This document shows positions 16,681-25,446 of a DNA stretch of 39,091 nt, piece by piece. The position numbers and the translations under genes were made by a program. The stretch is from positions 1 to 39,091 of the forward strand of contig JBOGDQ010000019.1 in the NCBI GenBank assembly GCA_050742975.1, read 5' to 3'. Position 1 is the first letter of the stretch, and each line of letters starts with the position of its first letter. The DNA is from JBDTGE01 sp050742975 (GTDB taxonomy: Bacteria; Actinomycetota; Actinomycetes; Mycobacteriales; Jatrophihabitantaceae). A model generated the notes under the pieces. It was given only the letters and a program-made list of their open reading frames with translations. It made no database searches and was not told the DNA's origin.

Positions 16681-17209
16681 GAAGGGCCTCCGCGAACTGT
16701 CCGGCCGGGCTCGCTCCGCGGTAGCCCGCTGCGTCGAGGGCGGTTGCCAGGCGCTTGCGGGCCCGGTGCAGCCGCACCGCATAGGCCGTGGCCGCGCAGC
16801 CGAGCGCCTGGGCAGCCTCGGCCGGCGTCAGGTCGTACCAGCCGGTGAGCGTCAGTACCTCGCGGTCGGCGACCGACAGTGTCGCCAGGGTCTGGACGAA
16901 GGCCGCCTTGAGCTCGGCGGTATCGGGGTCGGTGGCCTGCCCGGCGTCCTCGAGCAGCCGCGCGATGAGCTCGTCGTGGCGCCGATGCCCGCGATAGCGG
17001 TTGGCGAGCAGTCGGCGGGCGGTGCCGAAGAGCCAGCCCAGCGGCGGCTCGGGCAGCTCGGACGCCTTGCGAAACGCGACCACGAACACCTCCTGCAGCA
17101 GGTCCTGCGCCGTCTGCGCGTCGGTGCGATGGAGCAGGTAGGCCAGCACGCGATCGGCGTAGGCACGGAACCAGCTATCCAGCGCGGCCCGGCGCTCGGC
17201 GTCGTCCAC
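16673..17209 (-). CDS. RNA polymerase sigma factor, sigma-70/ECF type
   Basis: 178 aa, the size of an ECF sigma factor. Region 2 is SWFRAYADRVLAYLLHRT through QDLLQEVFVVAFRKA and GWLFGTARRLLANRYRGH; region 4 is TLSVADREVLTLTGWYDLTP with the HTH AAQALGCAATAYAVRLHRAR. The start is placed at GTG 17209, with AGGAG 7 nt upstream; GTG 17224 in the same frame is an alternative. The long in-frame upstream extension is antisense to neighbours and is rejected. Its stop overlaps the start of the beta-propeller gene. Target promoters are unknown. Confidence 0.9.
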   Translation of the reverse strand: MDDAERRAALDSWFRAYADRVLAYLLHRTDAQTAQDLLQEVFVVAFRKASELPEPPLGWLFGTARRLLANRYRGHRRHDELIARLLEDAGQATDPDTAELKAAFVQTLATLSVADREVLTLTGWYDLTPAEAAQALGCAATAYAVRLHRARKRLATALDAAGYRGASPAGQFAEALRG

Positions 17210-17283
17210 CCACGCACTCCTCACGTCATGCGCACACTCACCAGGTAGGTGTCCGGGAATCGCTGCAGACTTACAGGGTGCGC

Positions 17284-17955
17284 TCAGCGGGGTGAGAGCG
17301 CGAGGCCGGCCCGCTCGGCGAACACCGAGCCGTACGCCGCCGCGACACGGGTCCAGCGGCCACGGATGTCGATGTGCGCGTGCGAGCCGCGCGCGAGGAA
17401 CCCCATCCTGGTGAGCGCGCTGAGCGAGCGGAGCGAGACCTCGGCCCGGTCCGCGTTCGTGTCGGACGTGACGGTGAGGACGACCGAGTCCAGCAGGGAG
17501 TCGGCGACCGTGGCCCGCGGCTGCGCACCGGGCACCCCTTCGCGGGCAGCGGTGTCCTGCAGCGCAGCCGCTCCCTCGCGCACGAGTTCGCGCACGACGT
17601 GGTCGGGAACGGTGTCGACACGACGCCAGTCGCTGGTCGGCGGCAGGGCGCCGCGCCACTCGGCGTCGCGCACGGTCGGCTGAGTAGCGTCCTCGTCCTC
17701 GAGCCAGGTGAGTAACTCGCGCGCGAGGACGGTGCGATCGGCGAACTCCGCGCGGGGTACGGACACCGTCCGCGCGACGAGCACACCGAACGGCAGCCGC
17801 GCGAAGACGGCCACCGTGCCGGCGTCGAGGCGGATCCGGGCCAGGCACGCGGCGTCCAGGTCGACCACTCGCCGGAGCAGTGGTGCCTGGTCGGCCAGCG
17901 CGGTGCGAAGCCCGGCGACCTGCGCAACCTCCGGCGCGCTCATGCCGGTGCTCAT
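17284..17955 (-). CDS. Conserved actinobacterial hypothetical (Rv2474c-like by position)
   Basis: 223 aa, no signal peptide or membrane segment. Acidic and Leu/Val/Ala-rich, with blocks VFARLPFGVLVARTVSVPRA and LLDSVVLTVTSDTNADRAEV and a C-terminal stretch RWTRVAAAYGSVFAERAGL. I do not recognise a catalytic motif. It overlaps the thioesterase gene by 4 bp (ATGA, 17952-17955). In M. tuberculosis, from memory, Rv2474c has the same place beside the thioesterase and ettA, suggesting this is the orthologue. Function unknown. Confidence 0.8.
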   Translation of the reverse strand: MSTGMSAPEVAQVAGLRTALADQAPLLRRVVDLDAACLARIRLDAGTVAVFARLPFGVLVARTVSVPRAEFADRTVLARELLTWLEDEDATQPTVRDAEWRGALPPTSDWRRVDTVPDHVVRELVREGAAALQDTAAREGVPGAQPRATVADSLLDSVVLTVTSDTNADRAEVSLRSLSALTRMGFLARGSHAHIDIRGRWTRVAAAYGSVFAERAGLALSPR

Positions 17956-18380
17956 CCGGCAGTGGTGTCGGCGCTCGGTGTGTCGGCGCTCGGGGTGTCA
18001 GCGAACGACAGGAGCAGCTCGCGCTCGTCGTCCGCCAGCCGTCGCGGACGATCGAAACCGAAGTCGAAGGTGACACAAGATGTCGACGCCGTCGCTGCGA
18101 GGTGCTCGCCGTCGTAGACCTCGTAGTGGACGGTGAACGATGCGCCGCGGATCTTGCCGATCCAGAGTTCCAGTCGCAGCGGCTCGGGGTGGTAGATGAC
18201 CGGGCGCAGGTAGTCGATCTCGTGCCTGGCTATCACGGTGCCGCTGGAAAACCCTTCATCGCGGTGGAAGAACATGGCGACGCGGGCCTGCTCCAGGTAC
18301 TGCAGGTACGCGGAGTTGTTGATGTGCCGGTAGGCGTCCATGTCCGACCAGCGCATGTGCACCTCGTGCACGAACCTCAT
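17952..18380 (-). CDS. Acyl-CoA thioesterase, hotdog fold (4HBT/YbgC-like)
   Basis: 142 aa. VHMRWSDMDAYRHINNSAYL is the hotdog active-site block with the catalytic Asp, followed by EQARVAMFF and strands VIARHEIDYLRPVIY and SFTVHYEVYDGEHLAATAST. It should cleave acyl-CoA or a related thioester; substrate unknown. ATG 18380 is preferred over the in-frame start at 18416 because AGGAGG lies about 5 nt upstream and the extra residues are Ala/Gly-rich. The C-terminus ends in a short repeat ADTPSADTPSADTT, from a 15-bp tandem duplication near 17966-18001. Confidence 0.9.
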   Translation of the reverse strand: MRFVHEVHMRWSDMDAYRHINNSAYLQYLEQARVAMFFHRDEGFSSGTVIARHEIDYLRPVIYHPEPLRLELWIGKIRGASFTVHYEVYDGEHLAATASTSCVTFDFGFDRPRRLADDERELLLSFADTPSADTPSADTTAG

Positions 18381-18479
18381 CCGGCCTCCTCGGCCGGCCG
18401 CAGCCGCGTCCGCCACAGAGAAGCCCGCGGCAGAGAGGTCCCCGGCACCGCCATCGCTGCACTCACCCCAGCTCGCCGC

Positions 18480-20156
<1,677 letters not shown>

Positions 20157-20243
20157 TATCCGTCCCTGCATAGTCGATCCCGGTTTGGAACGCGGGCGCG
20201 ATCGCCGGCGTCGCCTTCCAGTGTCCCAGCCCGGACGAGCCGG

Positions 20244-20279
20244 CCGGCCCGCTACCCCCCGATCAGGCGAGCGGACCGG
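20244..20279 (-). terminator. Probable hairpin after ssb
   Basis: CCGGCCCGCT (20244-20253) pairs with AGCGGACCGG (20270-20279), 9 of 10 positions, with a 16-nt loop. It lies between the ssb stop (20298) and the ettA start. No T-tract. It may limit read-through from ssb into ettA. Confidence 0.4.
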
Positions 20280-20297
20280 CTGGGCCCACGGCCGCTC

Positions 20298-20801
20298 TCA
20301 GCTCGCCGCCACGAGTTCGGGCGACGGAGCCTCCGCTTCACTCTCAGCCGGCTTGTCCGCATCGGAAAGGTCGAGCCAGTGCTCGCTGTCGTCGACGGGC
20401 ATTCCACTTTCGTCGGCGGGGACGTGGGTCGTGCCGATCGACCGCGTCACCTTGCGGAACTCGGACGTTCCCCGCGTCAGATCGTGCCCGAGGGCGTTTG
20501 CCTCCAGGTCGTAGGCCACGCGCACAGTCTCGTTCACCTCATACGTGCGCGAGCAGTACCGACCGCTCACTACGACCGGCTGGCCCTTGTGCACCGACTG
20601 GCACACGTTCTCGGCCATCGCCCGCCAGCACGTGACGTTCACGAACAGCGTCGGGCCATCCGCCCAGATTCCCTTCTCGCGATCGAAGCGCCGCGGCGTC
20701 GAGGCCACCCGGAAGTTGGCCACCGAGTGGCCGCCGCCGGTGACCCGCATCTTCGGCTCGTCGCACACGTTGCCGATGACTGTCATGTACGTGTCGTTCA
20801 T
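20298..20801 (-). CDS. ssb: Single-stranded DNA-binding protein paralogue
   Basis: 167 aa. The OB fold covers about residues 1-115 (TYMTVIGNVCDEPKMRVTGG, VANFRVASTPRRFDRE, LFVNVTCWRAMAENV, GQPVVVSGRYCSRTYE). The C-terminal tail is acidic but ends PSPELVAAS and lacks the DDIPF-type tip that recruits repair proteins in the main SSB, so this is likely a second SSB. The start ATG 20801 has AGGGAG 7 nt upstream; an in-frame extension to 21008 is noncoding. In M. tuberculosis Rv2478c, also a secondary SSB, lies next to ettA as I recall. Confidence 0.93.
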   Translation of the reverse strand: MNDTYMTVIGNVCDEPKMRVTGGGHSVANFRVASTPRRFDREKGIWADGPTLFVNVTCWRAMAENVCQSVHKGQPVVVSGRYCSRTYEVNETVRVAYDLEANALGHDLTRGTSEFRKVTRSIGTTHVPADESGMPVDDSEHWLDLSDADKPAESEAEAPSPELVAAS

Positions 20802-21066
20802 GTTCGTTCTCCCTGCTAGTCCGGCACCCCCGTCGGGCGCAGGTCCACTCAAACCGGAAGGGCCGACGTCCGGACAGCGGCGATTGCAATCTGTGGATAA
20901 CGCCGGGCGCTGTGGACGACCGAGCAGCATTCGTCGGAGTCGTCGGCTAATGGCCGCACCGCTGCGAATCGTTCGGCACGGCGCGCAGCTCGCGGTGTCG
21001 GGCCGCATGACAAGATTGCGGACCGCAGACCTGCCATCATTTCGGCGGGTGAGGCAACCCGTTCCG

Positions 21067-21142
21067 GCCCCCGTAGCTCAGTGGATAGAGCAGTCGCCTT
21101 CTAAGCGAAAGGTCGTAGGTTCGAGTCCTACCGGGGGCACCA
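21067..21142 (+). tRNA. tRNA-Arg (anticodon TCT), with encoded CCA
   Basis: A full cloverleaf can be drawn. The acceptor stem GCCCCCG (21067-21073) pairs with CGGGGGC (21132-21138), the discriminator is A and CCA is encoded. The anticodon loop is CTTCTAA with anticodon TCT, reading AGA/AGG. The T arm is GTAGG-TTCGAGT-CCTAC. The 3' two thirds are repeated at 23746, marking this gene as an integration site; the gene itself is intact. Confidence 0.96.
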
Positions 21143-21163
21143 CACGGCCCGTATTTGCTGAGC
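21095..21163 (+). repeat. Left att repeat (within and after tRNA-Arg)
   Basis: Identical for 69 bp to 23746-23814; similarity continues a further 9 bp with three mismatches. It covers the anticodon arm, T arm and 3' end of the tRNA and 21 bp of flank. Confidence 0.9.
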
Positions 21164-21673
21164 TATGTGCATGCGAGACCACGGGTTTGCTTGTCCTTTG
21201 AGCCCATGCGGCCCCGTCCCCTCGCCGACAAGGGGTTGACCAGCTTGTAGGCCAGTACATCCGGGGGCTGGAGCCATTTGAGCGGCATGCGTGGCCACCT
21301 CGCACAACGCTCAGCGACCAGGTAACTATCGAAGATCAACTCAACGGTCATGAGCGCGGTTCGATGGTCGTGCTCGCGGTGAGCGTCGAGCGGTGGTTCT
21401 TTACGCACCAGTGGTCGCACCGCCCGCAAGGAGGTCGCCGCCGACATCGCCTCCGCGCACCAGGCCCGACACCACCCGCCCAAACGAAAGTGGCCTGACG
21501 CGTGTCGCGGGCAGGCCTCGTCCGGCGGTCGTGCACAAAGAATGTCAGGTATCGCTGACATTTGGGAAGGTAAGGTATCGCTGACTTTACCGAATGTAAG
21601 CTATTGTAGATACTGCTGAATGTATGAGATAGCATGCATGTTCTACCGGTGCTGATCGAGCGGAGGCCGAACC
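21164..21673. other. Element left arm, no recognisable gene
   Basis: About 510 bp between the left att repeat and hipB. A minus-strand frame of 132 codons (21163-21561) ends in the att site and shows no family signature; its codon use and its overlap with the palindromic operators argue against it. The last 130 bp become AT-rich and hold the hipBA promoter region with two palindromes. It may be the remains of a lost recombinase gene, but nothing shows that. Confidence 0.6.
21543..21591. promoter_or_regulatory. Two palindromic operators upstream of hipBA
   Basis: Site 1 (21543-21560) is TGTCAGGTATCGCTGACA, 6-bp perfect arms. Site 2 (21569-21591) has outer arms GGTAA/TTACC. They share the 13-bp core AGGTATCGCTGAC (21547-21559 and 21573-21585), 26 bp apart. 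They lie in an AT-rich stretch 80-130 bp before hipB. HipB-type antitoxins repress their own operon by binding such repeated palindromes. A CTGACT (21581-21586) could be a -35 but its -10 is not clear. Confidence 0.65.
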
Positions 21674-22054
21674 ATGCGGGTCAAGACCGTCAAAGACCTG
21701 GGCAACCTGGTCCACGACCGGCGCAAAGCACTGGGCATGACGCAGGCCGAGCTGGCGACGCGCGTGGGCGTCAGCCGTCTCTGGGTCAACCAAGTCGAGT
21801 CCGGCCACGGCGGCGCCGCGGTAGCGAAGGTGCTGCAGCTGCTGTCCGCGGTGGGCATGACGGTGAACCTGGACCTCGCGCCCCGCGGCGGCGCTGCCGA
21901 AGTCGTCGTCGAGCACCACGCACCCCGCAGCGCGACGGCACGGCCCGCCACCGTGACGGCGACAACCCGCGTGCCACGGCCGCAGGTGTCGGGCGGCGCA
22001 GCCACGAAAATGGGGATGCCGAAGGCGCGGCCAGTCAACGAGAAGGGCCGCTGA
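21674..22054 (+). CDS. hipB: HipB-like antitoxin, XRE-type DNA-binding protein
   Basis: 126 aa. An XRE helix-turn-helix covers about residues 10-62: LVHDRRKALGMTQAELATRV, then VSRLWVNQVESGHGGAAVAK as recognition helix and following segment, and LQLLSAVGMTVNLDLAPRG. The last 55 residues are an unstructured Ala/Thr/Pro-rich basic tail, longer than in E. coli HipB. GGAGG lies 7 nt before ATG 21674. Its stop is followed by one base and then the hipA start, so the pair is an operon. It should neutralise HipA and repress the operon through the upstream palindromes. Confidence 0.9.
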   Translation: MRVKTVKDLGNLVHDRRKALGMTQAELATRVGVSRLWVNQVESGHGGAAVAKVLQLLSAVGMTVNLDLAPRGGAAEVVVEHHAPRSATARPATVTATTRVPRPQVSGGAATKMGMPKARPVNEKGR

Positions 22055-22055
22055 C

Positions 22056-23396
22056 ATGCCGCCGGATTCCCGACCCAAGCAACTCGCTGTCGTCCTCGAC
22101 GGCAGCGTCGCCGGGCAAATCAACCAGGACCGCTACGGCCGGCTGTCGTTCGCCTACGCGGACGACTACCGCGCCGACCCTGACGCCACGCCGCTGTCGC
22201 TGTCGATGCGGCCGACCCGCAGCGTGCACCAGCACAAGGTGGTCGACCCGTTCCTGCGGGGCCTGCTGCCGGAGAACCCCATCGTGCTCGACCGCTGGGC
22301 AGCGCAATTCCGAGTCTCCCCCGACAGCCCGTTCGCGCTGCTTACCCACGTCGGCGAAGACGTCGCCGGTGCTGTCCAGTTCGTGCTGCCCGACCGGATC
22401 GAGGAGGCAACCAACGGCGGCGAGCTGATCCCGGTCGACGAGCCGTACATCGCTAGCCGCCTGCACAGCCTGGTCCTCGACCGCGCGGCCTGGACCGATA
22501 GCAACTACCCTGGTCAGTTCTCGCTCGCCGGTGCCCAGTCAAAGTTCGCCCTACACTTCGACCCGGACACCGAGCAGTGGAGTGTGCCCAGCGGCCGGTA
22601 CGCGACCACGCACATCCTCAAACCCGCGTTGCCCAACCTAGCTGACCAGGACGTCAACGAGCACATGTGCCTGGTCGCGGCCCGCAAGCTGGAACTCGAC
22701 ACCGCGGTGTCGTTAATCCTGCCCTTCGGCGACGAGCGCGCCGTGGTGCTCGCCCGCTATGACCGCGACTATGACGATCAGGGCGAGGTAGTGCGCGTCC
22801 ATCAGGAGGACATGTGCCAGGCGCTCGGCATCGCGCCAAGGGACAAGTACGAGCGCGGCGACCAGCTTGGCCCCGGCAAGGGCCCGGGCGTCGTCCAGAT
22901 GATCGAACTGATGCGCGAGGTGCAAACCCCCGACGAGGCGCTGGCATCCGCCAGGCATTACATCGAGGCGCTGGCCTACAACTGGCTGATCTACGGCCCA
23001 GACGCGCACGGCAAGAACTACTCGATCCTCCTCGAAGGCGCACACGCCCGGCCGTCGCCGCTCTACGACATCTCCTCGGTACTGCCTTATCCCGGCAACG
23101 CCGACCGCGACGGCCAGTTCAACCTGCGAACAATGGCGATGGCGATGGAGGTCAACGGGAAGTACCAGAACAACCTCATCCTCGGCGACGACTGGGCAGC
23201 TCTCGCGGACAAGCTGCGCCTCGACCGCAACCAGGTGCTGGGCTGGGTCGCCGACCTCGCCGAGCGGACGCCAGATGCCTTCGCCGACGCCGCTGCCGAG
23301 GTGCGCGAGCTGATTGGCGACTTCCCCGTCGTCGGCAAGTTGGTCGACGGCGTGGCCAGCTACGGCGGCAAGCTTAAGGGCCAACTCGTTGTCTAG
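22056..23396 (+). CDS. hipA: HipA-like Ser/Thr kinase toxin
   Basis: 446 aa, near the usual 440. The N-terminal HipA domain carries FLRGLLPEN; the kinase core has SLAGAQSKFAL (156-166, matching the phosphoserine loop of E. coli HipA), THILKP with Lys189, LARYDRDY, VHQEDMCQALG, the catalytic-loop motif GPDAHGKN with Asp316, and PLYDISS with the metal ligand Asp338. All key residues are kept, so the kinase should be active. E. coli HipA phosphorylates glutamyl-tRNA synthetase and causes persistence; the target here is not known. It is the main cargo of the tRNA-Arg element. Confidence 0.93.
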   Translation: MPPDSRPKQLAVVLDGSVAGQINQDRYGRLSFAYADDYRADPDATPLSLSMRPTRSVHQHKVVDPFLRGLLPENPIVLDRWAAQFRVSPDSPFALLTHVGEDVAGAVQFVLPDRIEEATNGGELIPVDEPYIASRLHSLVLDRAAWTDSNYPGQFSLAGAQSKFALHFDPDTEQWSVPSGRYATTHILKPALPNLADQDVNEHMCLVAARKLELDTAVSLILPFGDERAVVLARYDRDYDDQGEVVRVHQEDMCQALGIAPRDKYERGDQLGPGKGPGVVQMIELMREVQTPDEALASARHYIEALAYNWLIYGPDAHGKNYSILLEGAHARPSPLYDISSVLPYPGNADRDGQFNLRTMAMAMEVNGKYQNNLILGDDWAALADKLRLDRNQVLGWVADLAERTPDAFADAAAEVRELIGDFPVVGKLVDGVASYGGKLKGQLVV

Positions 23397-23745
23397 GGCG
23401 AGCCTCTCCGCTCGCGCACCACGTCTCGGGGGACGCACAGCCGCACGTAATCGCGGGCGGGCTGATGCTCCTATGCGGCGAGCGCACTACAGTCGGCGAT
23501 AGGCGTCGCCGTGGGATGACAGGCGCCCGGCGGCCCCATTCGTGTCAACGCTGGACCGGTCTGTCAAACTTCGCGTCGGCATGTCGGTGCTTCGCAAGAT
23601 CGAGTGCGGGCGGCAGACTTGCTCTGACGGCTTGGGACTTCGTCGGGGGCCACAATCAATGACAAGGTAATTGTGGGTGAATCGCTCGCGTCAGAGGCCC
23701 GGAACCCCTGAGATACGGGCCTTGCGTACATCGCTCGGGCCGCTC
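23397..23745. other. Element right arm, no recognisable gene
   Basis: 349 bp between hipA and the right att repeat. The only frames of length are spurious reads through the tRNA repeat. A 14-bp sequence at 23708-23721 (CTGAGATACGGGCC) is a partial inverted copy of the att flank GGCCCGTATTTGCTGAG, and might be an accessory recombinase site. Confidence 0.6.
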
Positions 23746-23814
23746 CGCCTTCTAAGCGAAAGGTCGTAGGTTCGAGTCCTACCGGGGGCACCACACGGCC
23801 CGTATTTGCTGAGC
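23746..23814 (+). repeat. Right att repeat (partial tRNA-Arg copy)
   Basis: Identical to 21095-21163. It holds the anticodon arm to the 3' end of tRNA-Arg but lacks the acceptor 5' strand and the D arm, so it is not a functional tRNA gene. It marks the chromosomal right end of the element. Confidence 0.9.
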
Positions 23815-23940
23815 CATATGCACTTGGAGTGCCGCTCGCGCTGAGCGCAGAAGATCACGCCGCTGGGCTCAGTTCCTCGCTCGCGAGCCCGCCACCTACT
23901 TCGCGGAGTAGATGACGCGACCCCAAGGCAGGCCGGCGTC

Positions 23941-23960
23941 CGCGGGGCGCGGGCCCCGCG
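23941..23960. terminator. GC-rich hairpin upstream of the toxin-antitoxin pair
   Basis: CGCGGGGC (23941-23948) pairs perfectly with GCCCCGCG (23953-23960), loop 4 nt. It lies in the 219-bp gap between the right att repeat and the antitoxin gene. It could insulate the following operon; no T-tract. Confidence 0.4.
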
Positions 23961-23997
23961 CGCGGTGTGGCGGTAGCCGAACGCTCAGCGACTCTGC

Positions 23998-24034
23998 TCG
24001 ACCTGTGCGCTACGAGAACGCTATCCTTTCGCTA
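23998..24034 (+). promoter_or_regulatory. Leaderless promoter with three CGCTA repeats
   Basis: A -35-like TCGACC (23998-24003) and, after 18 bp, a -10 TATCCT (24022-24027) put the transcription start at or next to the ATG at 24034, so the mRNA would be leaderless. CGCTA occurs at 24008-24012, 24019-24023 and 24030-24034, each 11 bp apart, on one face of the helix and spanning the -10. This is a likely autoregulatory site for the antitoxin. Confidence 0.55.
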
Positions 24035-24327
24035 TGAGTGTGGTGATACGGCAGTCCGAGTTACGCAACGACAACGCGGCTGTCATGCGCCGGGTGGCCG
24101 AGGGCGAGTCCTTCGTGGTGACCGTCAACGGTCGTCCGGTGGCTGACGTGGTGCCTCACCAGCGAGAGGCTGACAGGCGCAGGTTCGTGCCGGTCGCCGA
24201 GCTGGCTGAGGCGTTCGCCGCGGAGCCGGTGGGAGATCCGATGGCATGGCGTCGCGAGCTGGCCGCCGCTGATGAGATCTTCGGTCCGGATGAGCCCACC
24301 GATCCATTCGACCGGGCGAGGCATTGA
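24034..24327 (+). CDS. Antitoxin, Phd/YefM family
   Basis: 97 aa. The N-terminal half is the Phd/YefM DNA-binding fold: SVVIRQSELRNDNAAVMRRV, then GESFVVTVNGRPVADVVPH, the family's strand-turn-strand. The C-terminal half (FVPVAELAEAFAAEP to GPDEPTDPFDRARH) is acidic and should wrap the toxin. No ribosome binding site is present, matching the leaderless promoter. It overlaps the VapC-type toxin gene by 4 bp (TTGA, 24324-24327). Confidence 0.92.
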   Translation: MSVVIRQSELRNDNAAVMRRVAEGESFVVTVNGRPVADVVPHQREADRRRFVPVAELAEAFAAEPVGDPMAWRRELAAADEIFGPDEPTDPFDRARH

Positions 24328-24743
24328 CGGCCAGCGAGCCGCGTCGTGCCCTGCTGGACACCTCGGTGGTGATCGACTTTCCGGCCGCGCAAATCGCCGA
24401 GGTTGCCGACGAGGTGGCGGTTTCGGCCGTGACGATCGGCGAGCTGCAATACGGCGTGGCCGCCGCGACCGACCCACTGACACAGATGTCCCGGCGCCGG
24501 CGCGTGCAGGTGATCCTGGACCGGTTCGAAGTGCTCTCGTTCGACCTGACCACGGCCGAGTACTACGGGGCGCTGGCCAGCCTCGTGCGCCAGCACGGCC
24601 GCGACCCGCGGCCACGCCGCATGGACTTGCAGATCGCCGCCACCGCTGCACGTCACGGCCTGACACTGCTGGCCCGCAACGGCAGCGACTTCACCGGTCT
24701 GGAATCCGCGCTGGCCGTAGTCGACCTGCCGGACCAGCCATAA
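24324..24743 (+). CDS. vapC: VapC-type toxin, PIN-domain ribonuclease
   Basis: 139 aa. PIN-domain acidic residues are visible: Asp in RRALLDTSVVIDF, Glu in VTIGELQYG, Asp in RRMDLQIAATA and Asp in NGSDFTGL. The domain is full length and probably active as an endoribonuclease, often against tRNA in this family. The start is TTG 24324 inside the antitoxin stop; the first Asp lies only 12 residues from it, so a later start is excluded. Confidence 0.92.
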   Translation: MTASEPRRALLDTSVVIDFPAAQIAEVADEVAVSAVTIGELQYGVAAATDPLTQMSRRRRVQVILDRFEVLSFDLTTAEYYGALASLVRQHGRDPRPRRMDLQIAATAARHGLTLLARNGSDFTGLESALAVVDLPDQP

Positions 24744-24770
24744 GGAACTGGCGGCACGAACCCGTAACCG

Positions 24771-25061
24771 ATGCCGCGTTGCCGATCGTTGCCAGACACC
24801 CGATGGCGCCGAGCGCAGTGCGATCCTGCGGCTGTCTGCGTCGGCCGCGCTCCGCGCGAGGCCATCGCATCGCACAAGGCCCACGCGATGCACGTCATCG
24901 CCTCGGTTGAACCCGACCATGTGGCGCCGTCCGCGGCCGCGCACGCCCGACCAGTCTGGTTCGGCCCAGATGATCGCGGCATCGAACTGGAGATCGTGGC
25001 ACTGGATCTGGCGGACATCGTCGTCGTCATGCCGACAAGCCTGCGAAAGGGGGCGCCGTGA
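24771..25061 (+). CDS. Possible toxin-like small protein with an atypical N-terminus
   Basis: 96 codons. From about residue 29 (REAIASHKAHAMHVIAS) to VWFGPDDRGIELEIVALDLA and DIVVVMPTSLRKG the sequence looks like the C-terminal part of small toxins found next to CopG-like antitoxins. The first 28 residues are Arg/Cys-rich and do not fit, so the true start may be lost or later (Met at AMHVIAS). It overlaps the next gene by 4 bp (GTGA). It may be a decayed toxin. I have no firm family name. Confidence 0.5.
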   Translation: MPRCRSLPDTRWRRAQCDPAAVCVGRAPREAIASHKAHAMHVIASVEPDHVAPSAAAHARPVWFGPDDRGIELEIVALDLADIVVVMPTSLRKGAP

Positions 25062-25393
25062 CCATAGGACAGACAACGTACCGACTCGGTGCCGACGTGC
25101 CAGCCGGGCAGATCCTGCGAGACAGCAAGGGCAGGGAGGTGGATGAGGATTACGTCGACGCCGCCGTCGAGGACGCGATCGAGCACGTGCGCGGACGGGG
25201 CCGCCCGTCGCTGTCCAAGACAGGTGAGTCGCCGCTGCTTCGGGTCCGCATCTCACGCGAAGTCGCGGACTGGCTCTGCCACCAACACGTCGGCCGTAGC
25301 CTACGCAGATCGATCGGTATGGTCGCCTCGCCCATCGCGTGTCGGCGTGCCGCAGCAGGCACCTGCGCGGAATTCGCCACCGGGCGGGTCTAA
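25058..25393 (+). CDS. CopG/ribbon-helix-helix-type antitoxin, C-terminus atypical
   Basis: 111 codons. The first 70 residues match a known antitoxin pattern by eye: TTYRLGADVPAGQILRDSKG, VDEDYVDAAVEDAIEHVRGR, then GRPSLSKTGESPLLRVRISR leading into the ribbon-helix-helix. After that the reading (ADWLCHQHVGRSLRRSIG) departs from the expected helices. An alternative frame reads ATNTSAVAYADRS, so one or two frameshifts may have damaged the DNA-binding domain. GTG start inside the stop of the upstream gene. Confidence 0.6.
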   Translation: MTIGQTTYRLGADVPAGQILRDSKGREVDEDYVDAAVEDAIEHVRGRGRPSLSKTGESPLLRVRISREVADWLCHQHVGRSLRRSIGMVASPIACRRAAAGTCAEFATGRV

Positions 25394-25446
25394 CGAGACG
25401 CGGCTGGCGTTGTCACCAGCGCCGGCCGGCGAAGCGCAATGGCCCG

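Larger units (their letters stand above)
21095..23814. mobile_element. Compact tRNA-Arg-integrated element carrying hipBA
   Basis: Two 69-bp identical direct repeats, 21095-21163 and 23746-23814, bound the unit; the repeat-to-repeat period is 2651 bp. The left repeat starts in the anticodon stem of the intact tRNA and runs 21 bp past its CCA. This is the expected product of site-specific integration into a tRNA 3' end, which restores the gene. The only clear genes inside are the hipB- and hipA-like pair; no integrase, excisionase or replication gene is seen. It is either a decayed island or a satellite moved by an integrase encoded elsewhere. Confidence 0.75.

Noticed and set aside
17966..18001. 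15-bp tandem repeat at the end of the thioesterase gene
   Set aside because: It only adds ADTPS twice to a disordered C-terminus; ordinary slippage.
21078..21305. Minus-strand ORF starting near VPPVGLEPTTFRLEGD, and its twin at 23564-23794
   Set aside because: This peptide is the well-known false translation of the antisense strand of tRNA genes; both lie on the tRNA-Arg repeat copies.
21163..21561. 132-codon minus-strand ORF in the element left arm
   Set aside because: It starts inside the operator region and ends in the att repeat, with no family motif and odd composition (many Arg/Cys/Trp).
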